This document shows, piece by piece, positions 9,631-19,842 of a stretch of 41,376 bases of DNA. Location: the NCBI GenBank assembly GCA_003427395.1, contig BFEA01000271.1, forward strand, positions 930,752-972,127, given 5' to 3'. A model generated the notes under the pieces. That model had not been told where the DNA came from. It did no database searches and worked only from the letters and a program-made list of their open reading frames with translations. Within the stretch, counting starts at the first letter, position 1; every line of letters starts with the position of its first letter. Source of the stretch: Chara braunii. Its lineage: Eukaryota; Streptophyta; Charophyceae; Charales; Characeae. The position numbers and the translations under genes are program-made.

Positions 9631-9861
9631 TTAGCCACAAATCCTTTCTCTAGAAGGTGGTCTGGGATACCCCTCGTCCTCGCCCAAGCGAACCTCGGAT
9701 CTCAGAAGTCGGGCTGGCTCCACCACAATAGCATGGTATACCCCCGCATAAGCGGTCCACACCGAGTCATTAGCAGGGCCGACCCCTAAGGCAGCAAACC
9801 CCCGCTTCAGATGCCTCCTAGGAAAGGGAAAGACGTCGACCACGACAGGCAAAATAGTCAC
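9631..9861 (-). pseudogene. Fragment of an unrecognised protein (GFxALGxGP...ARLLRSE motif), copy 2
   Basis: A 76-codon minus-strand frame carries KRGFAALGVGPANDSVWT and VVEPARLLRSEVRLGEDEG. It aligns with the plus-strand fragment at 2135-2380 over about 55 residues. The two copies lie 7 kb apart in opposite orientations. The parent protein was not identified. Confidence 0.45.
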
Positions 9862-10058
9862 ATGTCGTCTGACGTTAAGGGAAACTTAGACGAAGAAAAG
9901 AAATCACAAAGGAGAAAATAATTCAGATAGACGGGCATAAACAAGGAAGGTCATTCGGGAAAGAACGGGTAACCTCAGGAAGAAAAACTATGTCCGGTTG
10001 ATTTCTTCTTATTTTTGTGGGCACTTCATTTCTCGTTGACTACTAACTTCCCATCCCT

Positions 10059-12035
10059 TCAACATACATACAAGTGAGCATCAGAAAACAAACACCATTC
10101 TCTTATTGTCATTGAAATCACTGCGTCATTATACAGGCTGGCAATGAGAGCAAGTTTCTCATCCCAGTTCACCTGATTAGGCTGGATGTAGTGCCTGAGC
10201 AGGTGTTGTACAACGCGGTTCAACTGCTCTGCTTGCCCGTTTGCCTCTGGATGGTTTCCAAATGTCATCTGCAGTTGCGTTCCTTGTTCTGCAGTTGCGA
10301 CCTTCCATAGCTCACTCGTGAATCTAACATCCCAATCGCTCACAATAGACTTTTCTCTGACCTAGTTTTCCTTAAACAACCTAATGACGTAATCCGTCTT
10401 CGTTGTCTCTAGCTTTGCAGCTAACCTAGCGTACTTACTAAACCTATTCATGATAACGAAGATGTGTTTCATTCCACTCTTGCTGGTGACCAGCGTGTCC
10501 ATGAAGTTCATGGACAGGCTCTCACCGGGCCTTTCCGAAACCGGAAGGGGCCTGAGAAGCCCAAGAGGGGCCTGTGTACGTGGCTTGTCTCTTTAACAGA
10601 CCTGACAAGTCTCCACGTACAACTTGGCATCTCTCATCATCGTGGGCCACCAGAACTGCTGCAGCAGATTGGCTGCAGTCTTCTTATATCCAAAATGTTC
10701 TCTGGCGTCATGACTCTCTCCTTAAATTAAACTGCACAAAGACTCTCGATTAGGCACACACAAACGTTTATTCCCGGCCTTCTCAAGTAACAGCAAGCCG
10801 TTGACCAACTCAAACTCGACAGAAGTCACTTTGTCCTTCGCCTTGAGTGTGCGAATGTTCTTAGACATAAACGGATCCTCGCGATAGGCTTCCACCATAG
10901 AACGAGTCACATCGTCCGCAATCTCGAACTCAGTAATCAGCGCACAAGAAAAATCAGACCTACGTGATAAGACATCAACAACTTTATTGTACTCCCCCTT
11001 CAGATACTGGGTTCGGAGTCATATTGTTCAATGACTTCGATCCAGTGCCTCAAGGCATCAAAAAGTATTGGCTGGGTTCTCATCCACGTCAGGGTCTGAT
11101 GATTAGTCCTGACGATGAAGAACCTCCCGATGAGGTAATGTCTCCAATGGGTCAGTGCCTTGTAAATCGCGTAAAGCTCTTACTCATAAGTGGACTTAGC
11201 CAACTTTTGATAGGGCATCTTTTTGGACGTGTACTCGATTGGCCTCAACTTTGTCCTCTCCTTCTGCGCGAGCACGACGCCTATGCCATATTGGCTAGCA
11301 TCCGTGGTTACTATAAACGACTTGTCAGGATCAGAAAGTTTCAAGACCTCATGATGCGTCAGTGCATGCTTCAAATCTATGAAAGCAGCCGCACACCTAT
11401 CTGTCCACTCCCATGGAGTGTTAAGGCGAGTCAGGTCCATCAAAGGGGTGGCGACTATGCTATAGTTCTTCACGAAGTTGTGATAGTAGCCGGTCATCCC
11501 TAAGAAGGACCTCATCTCAGTCACAGACTGAGGACACGACCAGTCACGAATGATGGCCGCCTTCGCGTCATCGGGCTTCAAACCCTCCGCCGAAATCTCA
11601 TGACCCAAGTACAGGATCCGGGTGCGACCAAACTCGCATTTCTCCCTGTTGATCTTGAACTTGTGCTGCCGAAGGAAACTGAGGACTTTGTCTAAGTGCG
11701 CAACATGCTCCTCGACAGTCCTACTAAAAATAAGTATGTCATCGAGGTACACGATGACAAACTTATCCAAGTAGGCATGAAAGTTCCGATTCATAGCGTG
11801 CTGAAAGGTGTCAGAAGCATTGTAGAGGCTGAAAGGCATCACCACAAACTCGTACAAACCGTACCTGATCTGAAATGCGGTTTTATGTTGATCCTCGGGC
11901 CGGATTGCAATTTGACGGTACCCGAACTTCAGATATATCTTAATGAAGTACCGACACCCTTGCACTCCGTCTAGCACGTCATCGATGCATGGTAGGGGTT
12001 GTCGGTTCTTGACAGTGATGGCATCTCAGTCACGA
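10059..12035 (-). pseudogene. pol: Ty3/gypsy pol remnant: reverse transcriptase, RNase H, integrase
   Basis: Reading leftwards, the frame enters reverse transcriptase at about 12035 (ITVKNRQPLPCIDDVLDG). It continues through the catalytic YLDDIL motif and the thumb (RSFLGMTGYY) into RNase H (FIVTTDASQYGIGVVLAQ). A stop at about 11177 breaks RNase H, and the remainder follows in the same and shifted frames to about 10960. The integrase zinc-binding domain shows HDAREH and CQVC. The core follows with SDWDVRF and HPEANGQAEQ, which supply the second Asp and the Glu. The first catalytic Asp position reads SMNFMD, so it may be changed to Asn. Integrase similarity stops after SLYN, near 10120. The upstream end falls at a stop codon and GC-rich DNA beside the gap, so protease and gag are missing. 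It is dead as it stands. Confidence 0.93.
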
Positions 12036-12039
12036 ATGG

Positions 12040-12530
12040 TGAGCCTGGGGTGGCCCTGGGCGCGGGGCCGGGGGCGGGGCTGAGCGGGGTGCGGGGCTGA
12101 AGATGGNNNNNNNNNNNNNNNNNNNNNNNNNNNNNNNNNNNNNNNNNNNNNNNNNNNNNNNNNNNNNNNNNNNNNNNNNNNNNNNNNNNNNNNNNNNNNN
12201 NNNNNNNNNNNNNNNNNNNNNNNNNNNNNNNNNNNNNNNNNNNNNNNNNNNNNNNNNNNNNNNNNNNNNNNNNNNNNNNNNNNNNNNNNNNNNNNNNNNN
12301 NNNNNNNNNNNNNNNNNNNNNNNNNNNNNNNNNNNNNNNNNNNNNNNNNNNNNNNNNNNNNNNNNNNNNNNNNNNNNNNNNNNNNNNNNNNNNNNNNNNN
12401 NNNNNNNNNNNNNNNNNNNNNNNNNNNNNNNNNNNNNNNNNNNNNNNNNNNNNNNNNNNNNNNNNNNNNNNNNNNNNNNNNNNNNNNNNNNNNNNNNNNG
12501 GGGGCGGGGGCGGGGGCGGTGTCGGCGCGA
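12040..12530. other. G-rich sequence flanking an assembly gap
   Basis: Bases 12107-12499 are N. Both flanks are strongly G-rich on the plus strand (runs of GGGG and GGGGGC), a typical cause of assembly failure and a possible quadruplex former. Frames that cross the gap have no meaning. Confidence 0.9.
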
Positions 12531-12953
12531 ATACCCTTACAAGGTATCCGCCCTGGTTTTTGCAAGTGATAGAAAGGCCGTTGGTTTAGGCCTTGTGGGC
12601 GTTCCATTGGTTACTTGCGTATGGGCCAACGTTATCTAAGTAGATAGGGTGGGTGGGCGCGTAGCTTTAAGGCGCGCTTGTGATTTTGCCCTTTTGATCG
12701 TATTGCCGGCATAGATATCCGGCTTGACTTTGCATTTTTGGTTAGACCTAGGGTTAGTAGATTGGCCCTCGTTTGCCGTGCTCGACCGGCGGCAGGGCTG
12801 GTATGTGGGATGGTACGTGGGGCGGCATGAATACTTAGCGGCCGCATGCTTGGTTGTAGGAGGAGGTGAGGCTCCAGGCATGTCGCCAACATTAAGCACA
12901 GGATCACACCATCTCATATGGGGCTCATCGCCTGTTGATCCCAAGCTTGGGCA

Positions 12954-13009
12954 TAGCCCTATAGGTTACGACAATGGACTTACACGACGGAGGTGCGGGG
13001 TTCGAGGCC
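12954..13009 (+). mobile_element. tRNA-like head (A box and B box), probable SINE
   Basis: TAGCCCTATAGG at 12954-12965 approximates an RNA polymerase III A box. GGTTCGAGGCC at 12999-13009 is a perfect B box. The spacing of 45 bp from start to start is in the tRNA range. A diverged relative sits at 18284-18329. No complete cloverleaf was recognised, so a tRNA-derived SINE or tRNA pseudogene is more likely than a working tRNA. Transcription would run rightwards. Confidence 0.45.
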
Positions 13010-13430
13010 AGCAAGTGGAGGCATGGGAGCAACAGGGCGTTGAAGAAAGTTGAGGGGTCGAGGGTCCCGCAGGACTATCCCCCTTGGTTTTGCAGGGGAG
13101 TCCGAACGCGGGCCCGCTCCGCAGAACCAAGGGTGTGCCGACAGGTCCCACGACCCTATTCCTGTTAGTTCCCCCATTTAAAGTTTTTGGGTCTGGATTT
13201 CTTCCTTTTTATATATATATATATCCTCCTTTTTACCGACGACCGTCGGGCCGCTGCGCTACTACAGTGGATGCACCCACGAATTGAAGATGGGCAGGCC
13301 AGCGTTCGATCCAGGTGATGGCCGAGAGACCCTGCCACGGGGGAGTCCCCCAGAGCCTCCATTAAAATTGGAACAATACAGGGGATATTTGTGTGGCCCA
13401 GGGGCAGGGACGATACGTATAACGAGAGGA

Positions 13431-13592
13431 GGGGCAACGGTATACCTTTGGGTAGTGGGAGGTAGGACCGACCGGGCAGCACAGGACAACGCGTCGGGTG
13501 GAAGGTCAACAGGGGCAACGGTATACCTTTGGGTACTGGGAGGTAGGACCGACCGGGCAGCACTAGACAGTGCGTGGGGTGGAAGGTCAACA
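13431..13592 (+). repeat. 81-bp tandem duplication
   Basis: Two adjacent copies start with GGGGCAACGGTATACCTTTG at 13431 and 13512. They share GGAGGTAGGACCGACCGGGC and GTGGAAGGTCAACAGG. A 137-codon frame runs through both, but its repeat-derived sequence and lack of motif argue against a gene. Confidence 0.85.
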
Positions 13593-13599
13593 GGCCGGC

Positions 13600-16500
13600 T
13601 AATAGCACGTTCCCCTCGAAGTTCTCGTAAGATAGTTGGGACTGCCGGACTCAGTTGCTGCGCGGGGTGTGAGGCTGGGGCGAAGCGAGCCGGTTGACAT
13701 CAGCGGGTGACGGGCGGTGGCACGGTGAGGTAAGGCGGACATGGCAAAAGAGACAGTGACGAACGGCGAGGGAGAAGGAGAGTGAGAATGGCATAACTTG
13801 GTTATTTCGGATCTGATTTTTGCGGTCTAAGGTGCCACTCCGGGTTTTGGAGTGCGGCGAGTGCAATAGAGATGTCAGATTTAGCTGCAAGTTAGTAGGG
13901 GAGAGGGCATAAGCAAAACCGGTTGCGCGAAGAACAACGAAGGGGTGGGCATGGTAAACCAGCTCGCTCGATCATCCGATCCTCATGGGAATGGAGGTTT
14001 TAAGTGGTTGCTATCTCAAATCTATGGTTAGATTGGAATGAAAGCTAGTGTGGAAGGGGGGCTAGATGAAAGGTTAGGCGCGCGAGGTAAGTTACGATGT
14101 TACGAGGAGGCGGGCGAGTCGGGCCAAACGCATTTGGCCATGTTCTAGCGGTAGGTTCATCCGAGTTGCTCAGCGAAGTGATAAGGCAGCCGGGATAAAT
14201 CGAGCTTGCCTCGGGCCAGGTACGTTCGAACGGAATGCTCGGATCGGAGGGATAAGACGGACAAGGAAAAGAAAGTGTGGGAGGGGAACGAACCTGTCCG
14301 TACTTCCGTGGGAGGTTCACTTCGGAGTTGCTCGCTCAGAGGGGGTTGTGTAGGAGCTAGGCAGCAGGGGCGGAGTACTTACCTCGCATTACTTGCTGCC
14401 ACGCTCCAGTTGAAGACTCACTTACAACTTTGCACACCATGCCGAGGGAAGAAGCGTGAGCCCAGCCACAGATCGACGAAGGCTTATTGGCTGGCGGACG
14501 GTTTCGAGTGGGTGCATGACAGTGTACGTCTTTATGTTCTGGTGGCAGGCTCATCCGTTCTTACCTGCCTTATGAGTAAGGATAGCGTGGGGTTGGCTGC
14601 GGATTAGAGACTTACCTACAGACCGGCGCGATGTCCGCCCCATCGATTGGAGCAGCAAGGAGATTCGGCAGAAGTGTTGATCATCCTAAGGAACTGAAGT
14701 AGCAAGCGACTGGGGTTCAGACCGCGGTATCGTGGCCAGGCTCACCACACACTTCGTTTGTCTCTGCTGGCTGTTACAGTCGACTACAGTCTGCTCTTGC
14801 TCGCTACTGCGCTGAGTTAGTTAACGGTGTCATCTTCGTTTGCTGTTACTCAGGCCGACTGTGTAAGTCGGGCATTGATGCTTTTGTTGTAACATCTGCT
14901 GCAGTTACTATGAATCTTGATGTTTTACTAGTACGGCACAGGATGATGAGACCACTGCATATGGCCTGATTGATAGCACCATGCAATGTGCCTTGCGAAA
15001 ATTCGTCGCCCGGCCTTACCTTTAAGTCCGGATACTGGGTATTATAGTCGGCGTTGTCGCTCCTAGCTGTATGCGGTCCTCTTCATGGGGGATTGCAGCT
15101 TCATGGAGGGAGGCGGTGGTGTGGAGACTTAGAGGAGTGGCTTGAGGTTGCAAAAGGGGACCATTGCATGCACCATGGGGAGTGAGGCAGTCTGGGCGGT
15201 CTGGCAAAGAACTTCGCCCATCAGTGCACAGTGGTAGGCTGCCCGACGAGTCTGGCCACATACGGAAGGGAGAAAAGATTTGTACCTGGCTGGTCTCCCA
15301 TAGGAGAGGGGGTCACCTACAGTCCGAGCAACTGACTGGTTGAAGATCGGTGGTTGCCGAGTTGTTGGATTTGTCGAGCTGCGTTTTACTGAGTCACTGC
15401 TGGTGAGCTGTTGATTCACAGGGCTGTTGCTAGCATGACTGTGCAAGTTATCATTCGCTATTTTTGCCATAAAGCAGCTACAGCTGTGCCTGCTGCTGGT
15501 GTATACTAGTTGTCACGATTCTGTCCGCCACGGTTACTGTGCATTCTGACTGTGGTGATATTTGGTGTTATGCCACTATTGTGTGAACCGTAGGTTGTTT
15601 TGACTGTGCTTTTACTTTGCAACGGTTGTTGTAAACTGTGGTGGTTACTGAGGCAGCACTGTGCCATTGAGGCGCGATGTGCCCTATTGCAGAACTGGCT
15701 GCAGTGTGCGCGGCCTCGTCATACCGAACCTCTGTGCACTCTGGGTTTTCTGTGGGTGCTCAGCGGTGTGTTGGGCGGCTGTACAGATAAGGTATGAGAG
15801 AGGGACGGTGAGGCTGCAAGGGAGGCTGCAAGGGAGGCTGTTGCGCACTACTTCTGGCTGCTATTAATTGCTACGGGCTGCTTCAGGCTACCGTGTAGCT
15901 GTAACTGGGTTAGGGAGGAAGTTGTAACGACAGTTTGCGGGAGGTGATTGGGCTGAAAGGCAGGCCGCTGCCGCAGCTTGGAGACGTAGTGGCGACGAAG
16001 ATTATTTGTGCGAATGCAGGGTTCGTTAGGTGGGTTAAGTTTAACAGTTGACTGCATTTGACCAAGCTGCTGCTGGTTTGGCTGCCATTGCGGGGCCCTC
16101 AGGAGACTGAAGATATCAAGGCCCTCCCCTGCGAGTCTGAGTGCACCCCTCTTGTATCTGAGAGACTTAATGATCCTTCTTCTGCCCTTCTTACTCTAAG
16201 TCTAGTCTATTGTTTCTGAGAGGAAGGCGGCAGGCGGGATTGCAATCCATAGGTCCGCATCAAGGCTGTATGGGAAGTCAACGCACCGATTGGGGGAACT
16301 CTGTCGGGACTCAGGAGGAGTTCTGGAGGCAGGGAACTCAAAGGTAATCATTGCTTTCCCTTATAAACCCAGTATAACCCCTATCTATACATCTCCCTAT
16401 GTATTGGCTGAGTATGTTGTATGCAACCCTGCTTTGACTTTGGGTTGACTTTCAAGACAGAAATCAGGCTAAGTAAAAGAATGTGTGTACAAAGGCAGTT

Positions 16501-16600
16501 TCAGTTCTTTGTTTGGCTGAAAACAGATTGTCGCGTGGGGCTGCATCAGGGGGGAGGTTGGGAGGAAGACAGTTTTGCTTGCGTTTGAACGGGTCTTATA
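13600..16600. other. Long non-coding stretch, hairpin-rich
   Basis: No protein domain is recognisable on either strand. Seen here: a perfect GGCCAAA-CGCA-TTTGGCC hairpin at 14122-14139, and a diverged direct repeat of GGTTCA...CGGAGTTGCTC near 14154 and 14324. The part at 14.7-16.1 kb is GC-moderate unique-looking sequence with frequent CTGC and GCAG phrases. Reading frames up to 133 codons are not conserved or motif-bearing. Confidence 0.45.
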
Positions 16601-16602
16601 TG

Positions 16603-17016
16603 GTCAGGCATCGTTTCTAAGATGAATGAACCGACTGCTGTGTTTTGTTCTGTTTTTTGAAGAGCTAAGCATTGTTTATAAGAGGAATGGTTTGGTTGTT
16701 GTATTTCTTTAATTGTGTTAGACATTGTTTCTAAGACGAATGGTCTGACTACTTATATTATGCGATCTTGACTGCTTGGGTTTGAGGACGAGACATTGTT
16801 TCTAAGACGAATGGTCTAGTCGCTGTTTATTTTGGGTTGTTTCTGAACAGTCTTTGGGTCTTGACCCAGAGTACTCTGTTTTTTTGTGTACTGAGAAAAG
16901 GGGGGGTTGAGCATTGTTTCTAAGAGGAATGACTCAACTCTCCTTGGTTGTTTAATTCTGAGGGAGGTTCAGGCCAAAAGACTAGACATTGTTTCTAAGA
17001 CGAATAGTCTAAGTCT
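16603..17016 (+). repeat. Six hairpins with conserved loop and differing, complementary stems
   Basis: Six copies of ATTGTTTCTAAGACGAAT (small variations) start at 16610, 16671, 16724, 16795, 16913 and 16988. ATT and AAT pair at the loop base, usually followed by one unpaired base on the 3' side. The flanking stem then differs in every copy yet pairs: GTCAGG/CCGAC (bulge); CTAAGC/GTTTGG (with G-T pairs); GTTAGAC/GTCTGAC; GACGAGAC/GTCTAGTC (one mismatch); GTTGAG/CTCAAC; AGACTAGAC/GTCTAAGTCT (one bulge). The copies are 53-118 bp apart. A structured RNA motif or single-stranded-DNA binding site is the natural reading; the function is unknown. Confidence 0.85.
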
Positions 17017-17244
17017 GAGGTCACAGGACTATAATGAGAACAAAGGGTTCAGGCTTGCATGTGGTTGAATGAGATCACTACTTAGTCCGAGTTTCAGTTT
17101 GGTAGGTAGTCGTTTTAGTGGTTCGCCACGTGCTAGACCAATAAGAGTTAGATTCAATTCCTGCATTTTCTGTGGTAACATTTTTTTACTTAGATCAGTG
17201 TTTGCATTTTCTGATATCACTTTTTATACTTGGCATTGTATAAA

Positions 17245-17614
17245 TTTTGGTAAGCCACTTTTCCTACCGGAAGCGCTGCCGAAATTTCTGCAAATCCAAG
17301 GAGTTAGTCAAATTTTGGTTTTTCAAAGTTCAAACTTGTCTGACTTTTATACATGGCTTAGTAAGAATTTGGGAAGTCTCCTTTCCTAAAGGGGGTGCTT
17401 CCCAAACTTTTGCTAAATCAGAGAGTTAGACAAAAATTTATTTTTCGCCAGTCAAGAGCTATTATTGTATTCTTGTTTGGACTTATATAAATTCTGAAAA
17501 GGCAATTTTCCTACGGGAAACGCTGCCGAAATTTTCTTAGTTTAAAGGAGTTAGATTATATTTTGACAGGTGACAGTTTTGGCAATCCACTCTGTATGGA
17601 GGAAATTCTGCCAA
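17245..17614 (+). repeat. Four units of the TTTCC/GGAAA - CTGCCGAAATTTT hairpin family
   Basis: Units lie at about 17246-17291, 17368-17406, 17501-17535 and 17579-17614. Each has a small inner hairpin, for example TTTTCC-TAC-GGGAAA in the third. An outer stem differs between units. In unit 2 it is TTTGGGAAG/CTTCCCAAA (17368-17376/17398-17406, nine perfect pairs); in unit 4 it is TTGGCA/TGCCAA (17579-17584/17609-17614). CTGCCGAAATTT follows in units 1 and 3. The same pattern occurs at 850-1110. Confidence 0.7.
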
Positions 17615-18283
17615 GGGTCTACCTTTTTCTTTGGACACTGACTAAGAAGTAGATTTACACATAGTTAACTAACTAGCAAGGGTCTGGATGAGACCATGAT
17701 ATAGAGACTATTCCTCATAGGACTTATAGGGTTAGTCTTGGGCGTTGACCTGTCTTGTGTTACAGACCAGCTTGGTCGATCTGATTCAAGACTTAGATAA
17801 GATTCAACTTGATCCCTCGAGGATCACTTTCAGTTACCACTGATAACAGATCGGTTGCCGATTCGTCGGTTTAAGACTCAATTCCAATTCACCCTCAATA
17901 CTCAACCTAAAAGGCTTTAGCCCTGGTGAATTCTATTATTTTGTTAAGGTTTCACCCGGACTTTTATTGAATGGCTATTTAACAAAGGTACCGAGTATTT
18001 AATTATGGTTGGTTGGATAGGAGGCTGGGGCTTGCATGGCTAAAGCGAGGGGTATGAGTACAGAGAGTGGTTGGGGCTGACTCCGTGTCCTGTGTGGACC
18101 TTGTTTGATTCTCTGATGTGATTGCAGGTATGTTCAGTGGTTCAGATTTTGACATTAACTGCCTGCGATCTCATATATACATATGGTTGTGAGGAGCCCC
18201 ACTTTGATTGTGAGAAGTGATCGTCACATACTTATATCCCCTTGTATATATATACATGTGTGTATCTATGTTGGAAGCCCGCA
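17615..18283. other. Non-coding spacer with further small hairpins
   Basis: Small hairpins include GACC-AGCTT-GGTC near 17764, TGATCC-CTCGA-GGATCA near 17810-17828 and ATCGG-TTG-CCGAT near 17850-17863. A short TA tract lies at 18244-18254. No gene is seen. Confidence 0.45.
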
Positions 18284-18329
18284 TGGCCCAAGGGGTTAGC
18301 GTACTAAGGGTTAAATCGGGGTTGAGGTT
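18284..18329 (+). mobile_element. Second tRNA-like head, probable SINE
   Basis: TGGCCCAAGGGG (18284-18295) is a good A box. GGTTGAGGTT (18320-18329) sits where the B box should be but has lost the central C and is decayed. The region GCATGGCCCAAGGGGTTA aligns with GCATAGCCCTATAGGTTA at 12951, so the two are diverged copies of one family. Confidence 0.45.
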
Positions 18330-18540
18330 GGCAGCAAACCCCTTCCGTTTTGATTGCATATTTTTTCTTAGTTCTTAGTCGGACGTTGGTCCTGGGCCGG
18401 GATTCAAGGTCCTTGTCCATGACATCCCAAGCCCTAAGCTCTGCAGAGAAGGAGCCTTCCCTCGCTCAGAGCCTAGCTGCCATGCCCGTCGAGACACCCA
18501 ACCCTGAGGGCAGAAATGTCGCGATGGCTGAATGGCATGT

Positions 18541-18706
18541 CCTTCAGCCGTTCAATATCGTGAAGGGTAACCCCTCACGATATATTCCTTCAGCCATTCA
18601 ATATCGTGAGGTCGAAACTGCGATTACCGCGTATGACTAGCATCGCTGGTTGGTATAGGACAGGCTCGCAACCGCACTACTTTATACCAAAGTCTTGCGA
18701 GCGATG
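18541..18706. repeat. Competing hairpins followed by a pseudoknot-like arrangement
   Basis: Arm B (18573-18583, CCTCACGATAT) pairs either with arm A upstream (ATATCGTGA, 18555-18563, 9 bp) or with arm C downstream (ATATCGTGAGG, 18601-18611, 11 bp), but not with both. Next, CATCGCT (18641-18647) pairs with AGCGATG (18700-18706) and TTGGTATA (18650-18657) with TATACCAA (18683-18690). GCTCGCAA (18664-18671) pairs with TTGCGAGC (18695-18702), crossing the TTGGTATA helix and competing with the outer one. All arms are perfect. The arrangement resembles a two-state or pseudoknotted RNA, but no known riboswitch or ribozyme was recognised. Confidence 0.65.
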
Positions 18707-19418
18707 TTTCACCCTCCTAGCGTTTAGAGTTATGAGATCAAGGGATTCATACATATGCATGAGTGTTCAGGGTCGGTATAGGCCGCTGGTACCAGGTGAA
18801 AAAGTTACCCAAGGTAGTGATTTTGGGATAGGGAGGCCCTCGGCCTCGTTTTGCTTTTTGAAGTTATCATGGGTGGACGTTGTTGTCCGTGGCAGCCGTC
18901 AAAGTCAAACCCCTTGACTTCCTTCCAGGCCCCGGAGGATGGAGCTGGTCTCCAGGGCGATAAGAGACGATTGCCACCACAGGTACGAACCTGTGTACCA
19001 CCCACTCTCCGCAGGGTGCAGAAGAGGGTGTGGTTCTCAACCGCACTTGGTGGTTGTCCAGCGTCGAGAGATTAACCCTTAAGGCGCGTGTCAGCCGACA
19101 CTTGAGTGACAAATGCGACCCTCGAGATTAACGAGGACCGCATGAGTATGGGTACTGCATAGTACGCCATCCCTGCGACCGCTTGCGTATGCATGCATCG
19201 CGAATCGATATGAGTTAGCCCTGCGGTCGCGCTGGTTTTATATTAAGCCCCGTGTGCGACGCTTATCCGATTTCCGCATCAGAGAGTTATGGGGCGGCCA
19301 CTAAGGGACTAGGAATTATCGTGTTGTTCGTCTAGTGTCGCTTGTATATACGTAGGTGTGCGTGTGTGCTTTCTTTTGTGTATGTTAGAGTGGTGTGCAC
19401 GTGGTGCGTGGGGTACGT
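18707..19418. repeat. Hairpin chain leading into the structured element
   Basis: Perfect hairpins: GAGGCC-CTC-GGCCTC (18833-18847), CACAGGT-ACGA-ACCTGTG (18978-18995), GTGTC-AGCC-GACAC (about 19088-19101), CCTCG-AGATTAA-CGAGG (about 19120-19136), GTACT-GCAT-AGTAC (about 19152-19165), and GCGACCGC/GCGGTCGC (19175-19182/19223-19230) enclosing smaller ones. No coding frame is supported. Confidence 0.6.
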
Positions 19419-19842
19419 CCTAATCGACCGGCGACGAATGGCACCTTGGGACGTCAGCCCCCCAAGATGTCGGTTCGCGTACGGGTCCGATAGAGGCGTA
19501 ATACCGCGCGTGCCCCCTATGCTACAACGAATGAGAAACGCCCTCAGCTGGTCCACCTCTGCGATTGCAACTGATTAGCTTTCATACTGTGGACTGGTAG
19601 CTCGGCGGGGATACGCCCACCGAAGGGAGGTGACAGCTCCCGTAAGGTGGAGGTAAGTCGTGCCTCGCGTACGCCCTGTCCATTCGTAGGGGCTCGCGAG
19701 AGGTATGGCTGGTGCACTCGGCCGGAGCGGCTTGCGGAGGCTCCATGTATATTCGCGACGAGGATTCAAATCAACTCTTGCGTGACGCGGCCGGGAGGGT
19801 CCCGCGCTGCCTTGAGCGGTGCCGGACCGATGCGCTCGATAG
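19419..19842 (+). repeat. Structured dispersed element, copy 2
   Basis: This is homologous to copies 1 and 3. Its first stem is CTTGGG/CCCAAG (19445-19450/19461-19466), where copy 1 has CTTAGG/CCTAAG. It shares CACCTCTGCGATTGCA and GGTAGCTCGG with copy 1. The GATA hairpin has stem GGCG/CGCC (19604-19607/19614-19617). The GTGACAG loop is closed by GGGAG/CTCCC (19625-19629/19637-19641) and an outer CACC/GGTG, where copies 1 and 3 use CCTAAGG-type stems. It ends at CCGATGCGCTCGATA. It lies about 330 bp upstream of the gag start at 20169 and could be part of that element's leader or an independent insertion. Confidence 0.75.

Noticed and set aside
11100-11130. Hammerhead ribozyme core (CTGATGA)
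   Set aside because: CTGATGA occurs here and at a few minus-strand places, but none is followed by the stem and GAAA needed for the core.
12026-12639. Frames of up to 193 codons across the gap
   Set aside because: Most of their length is N.
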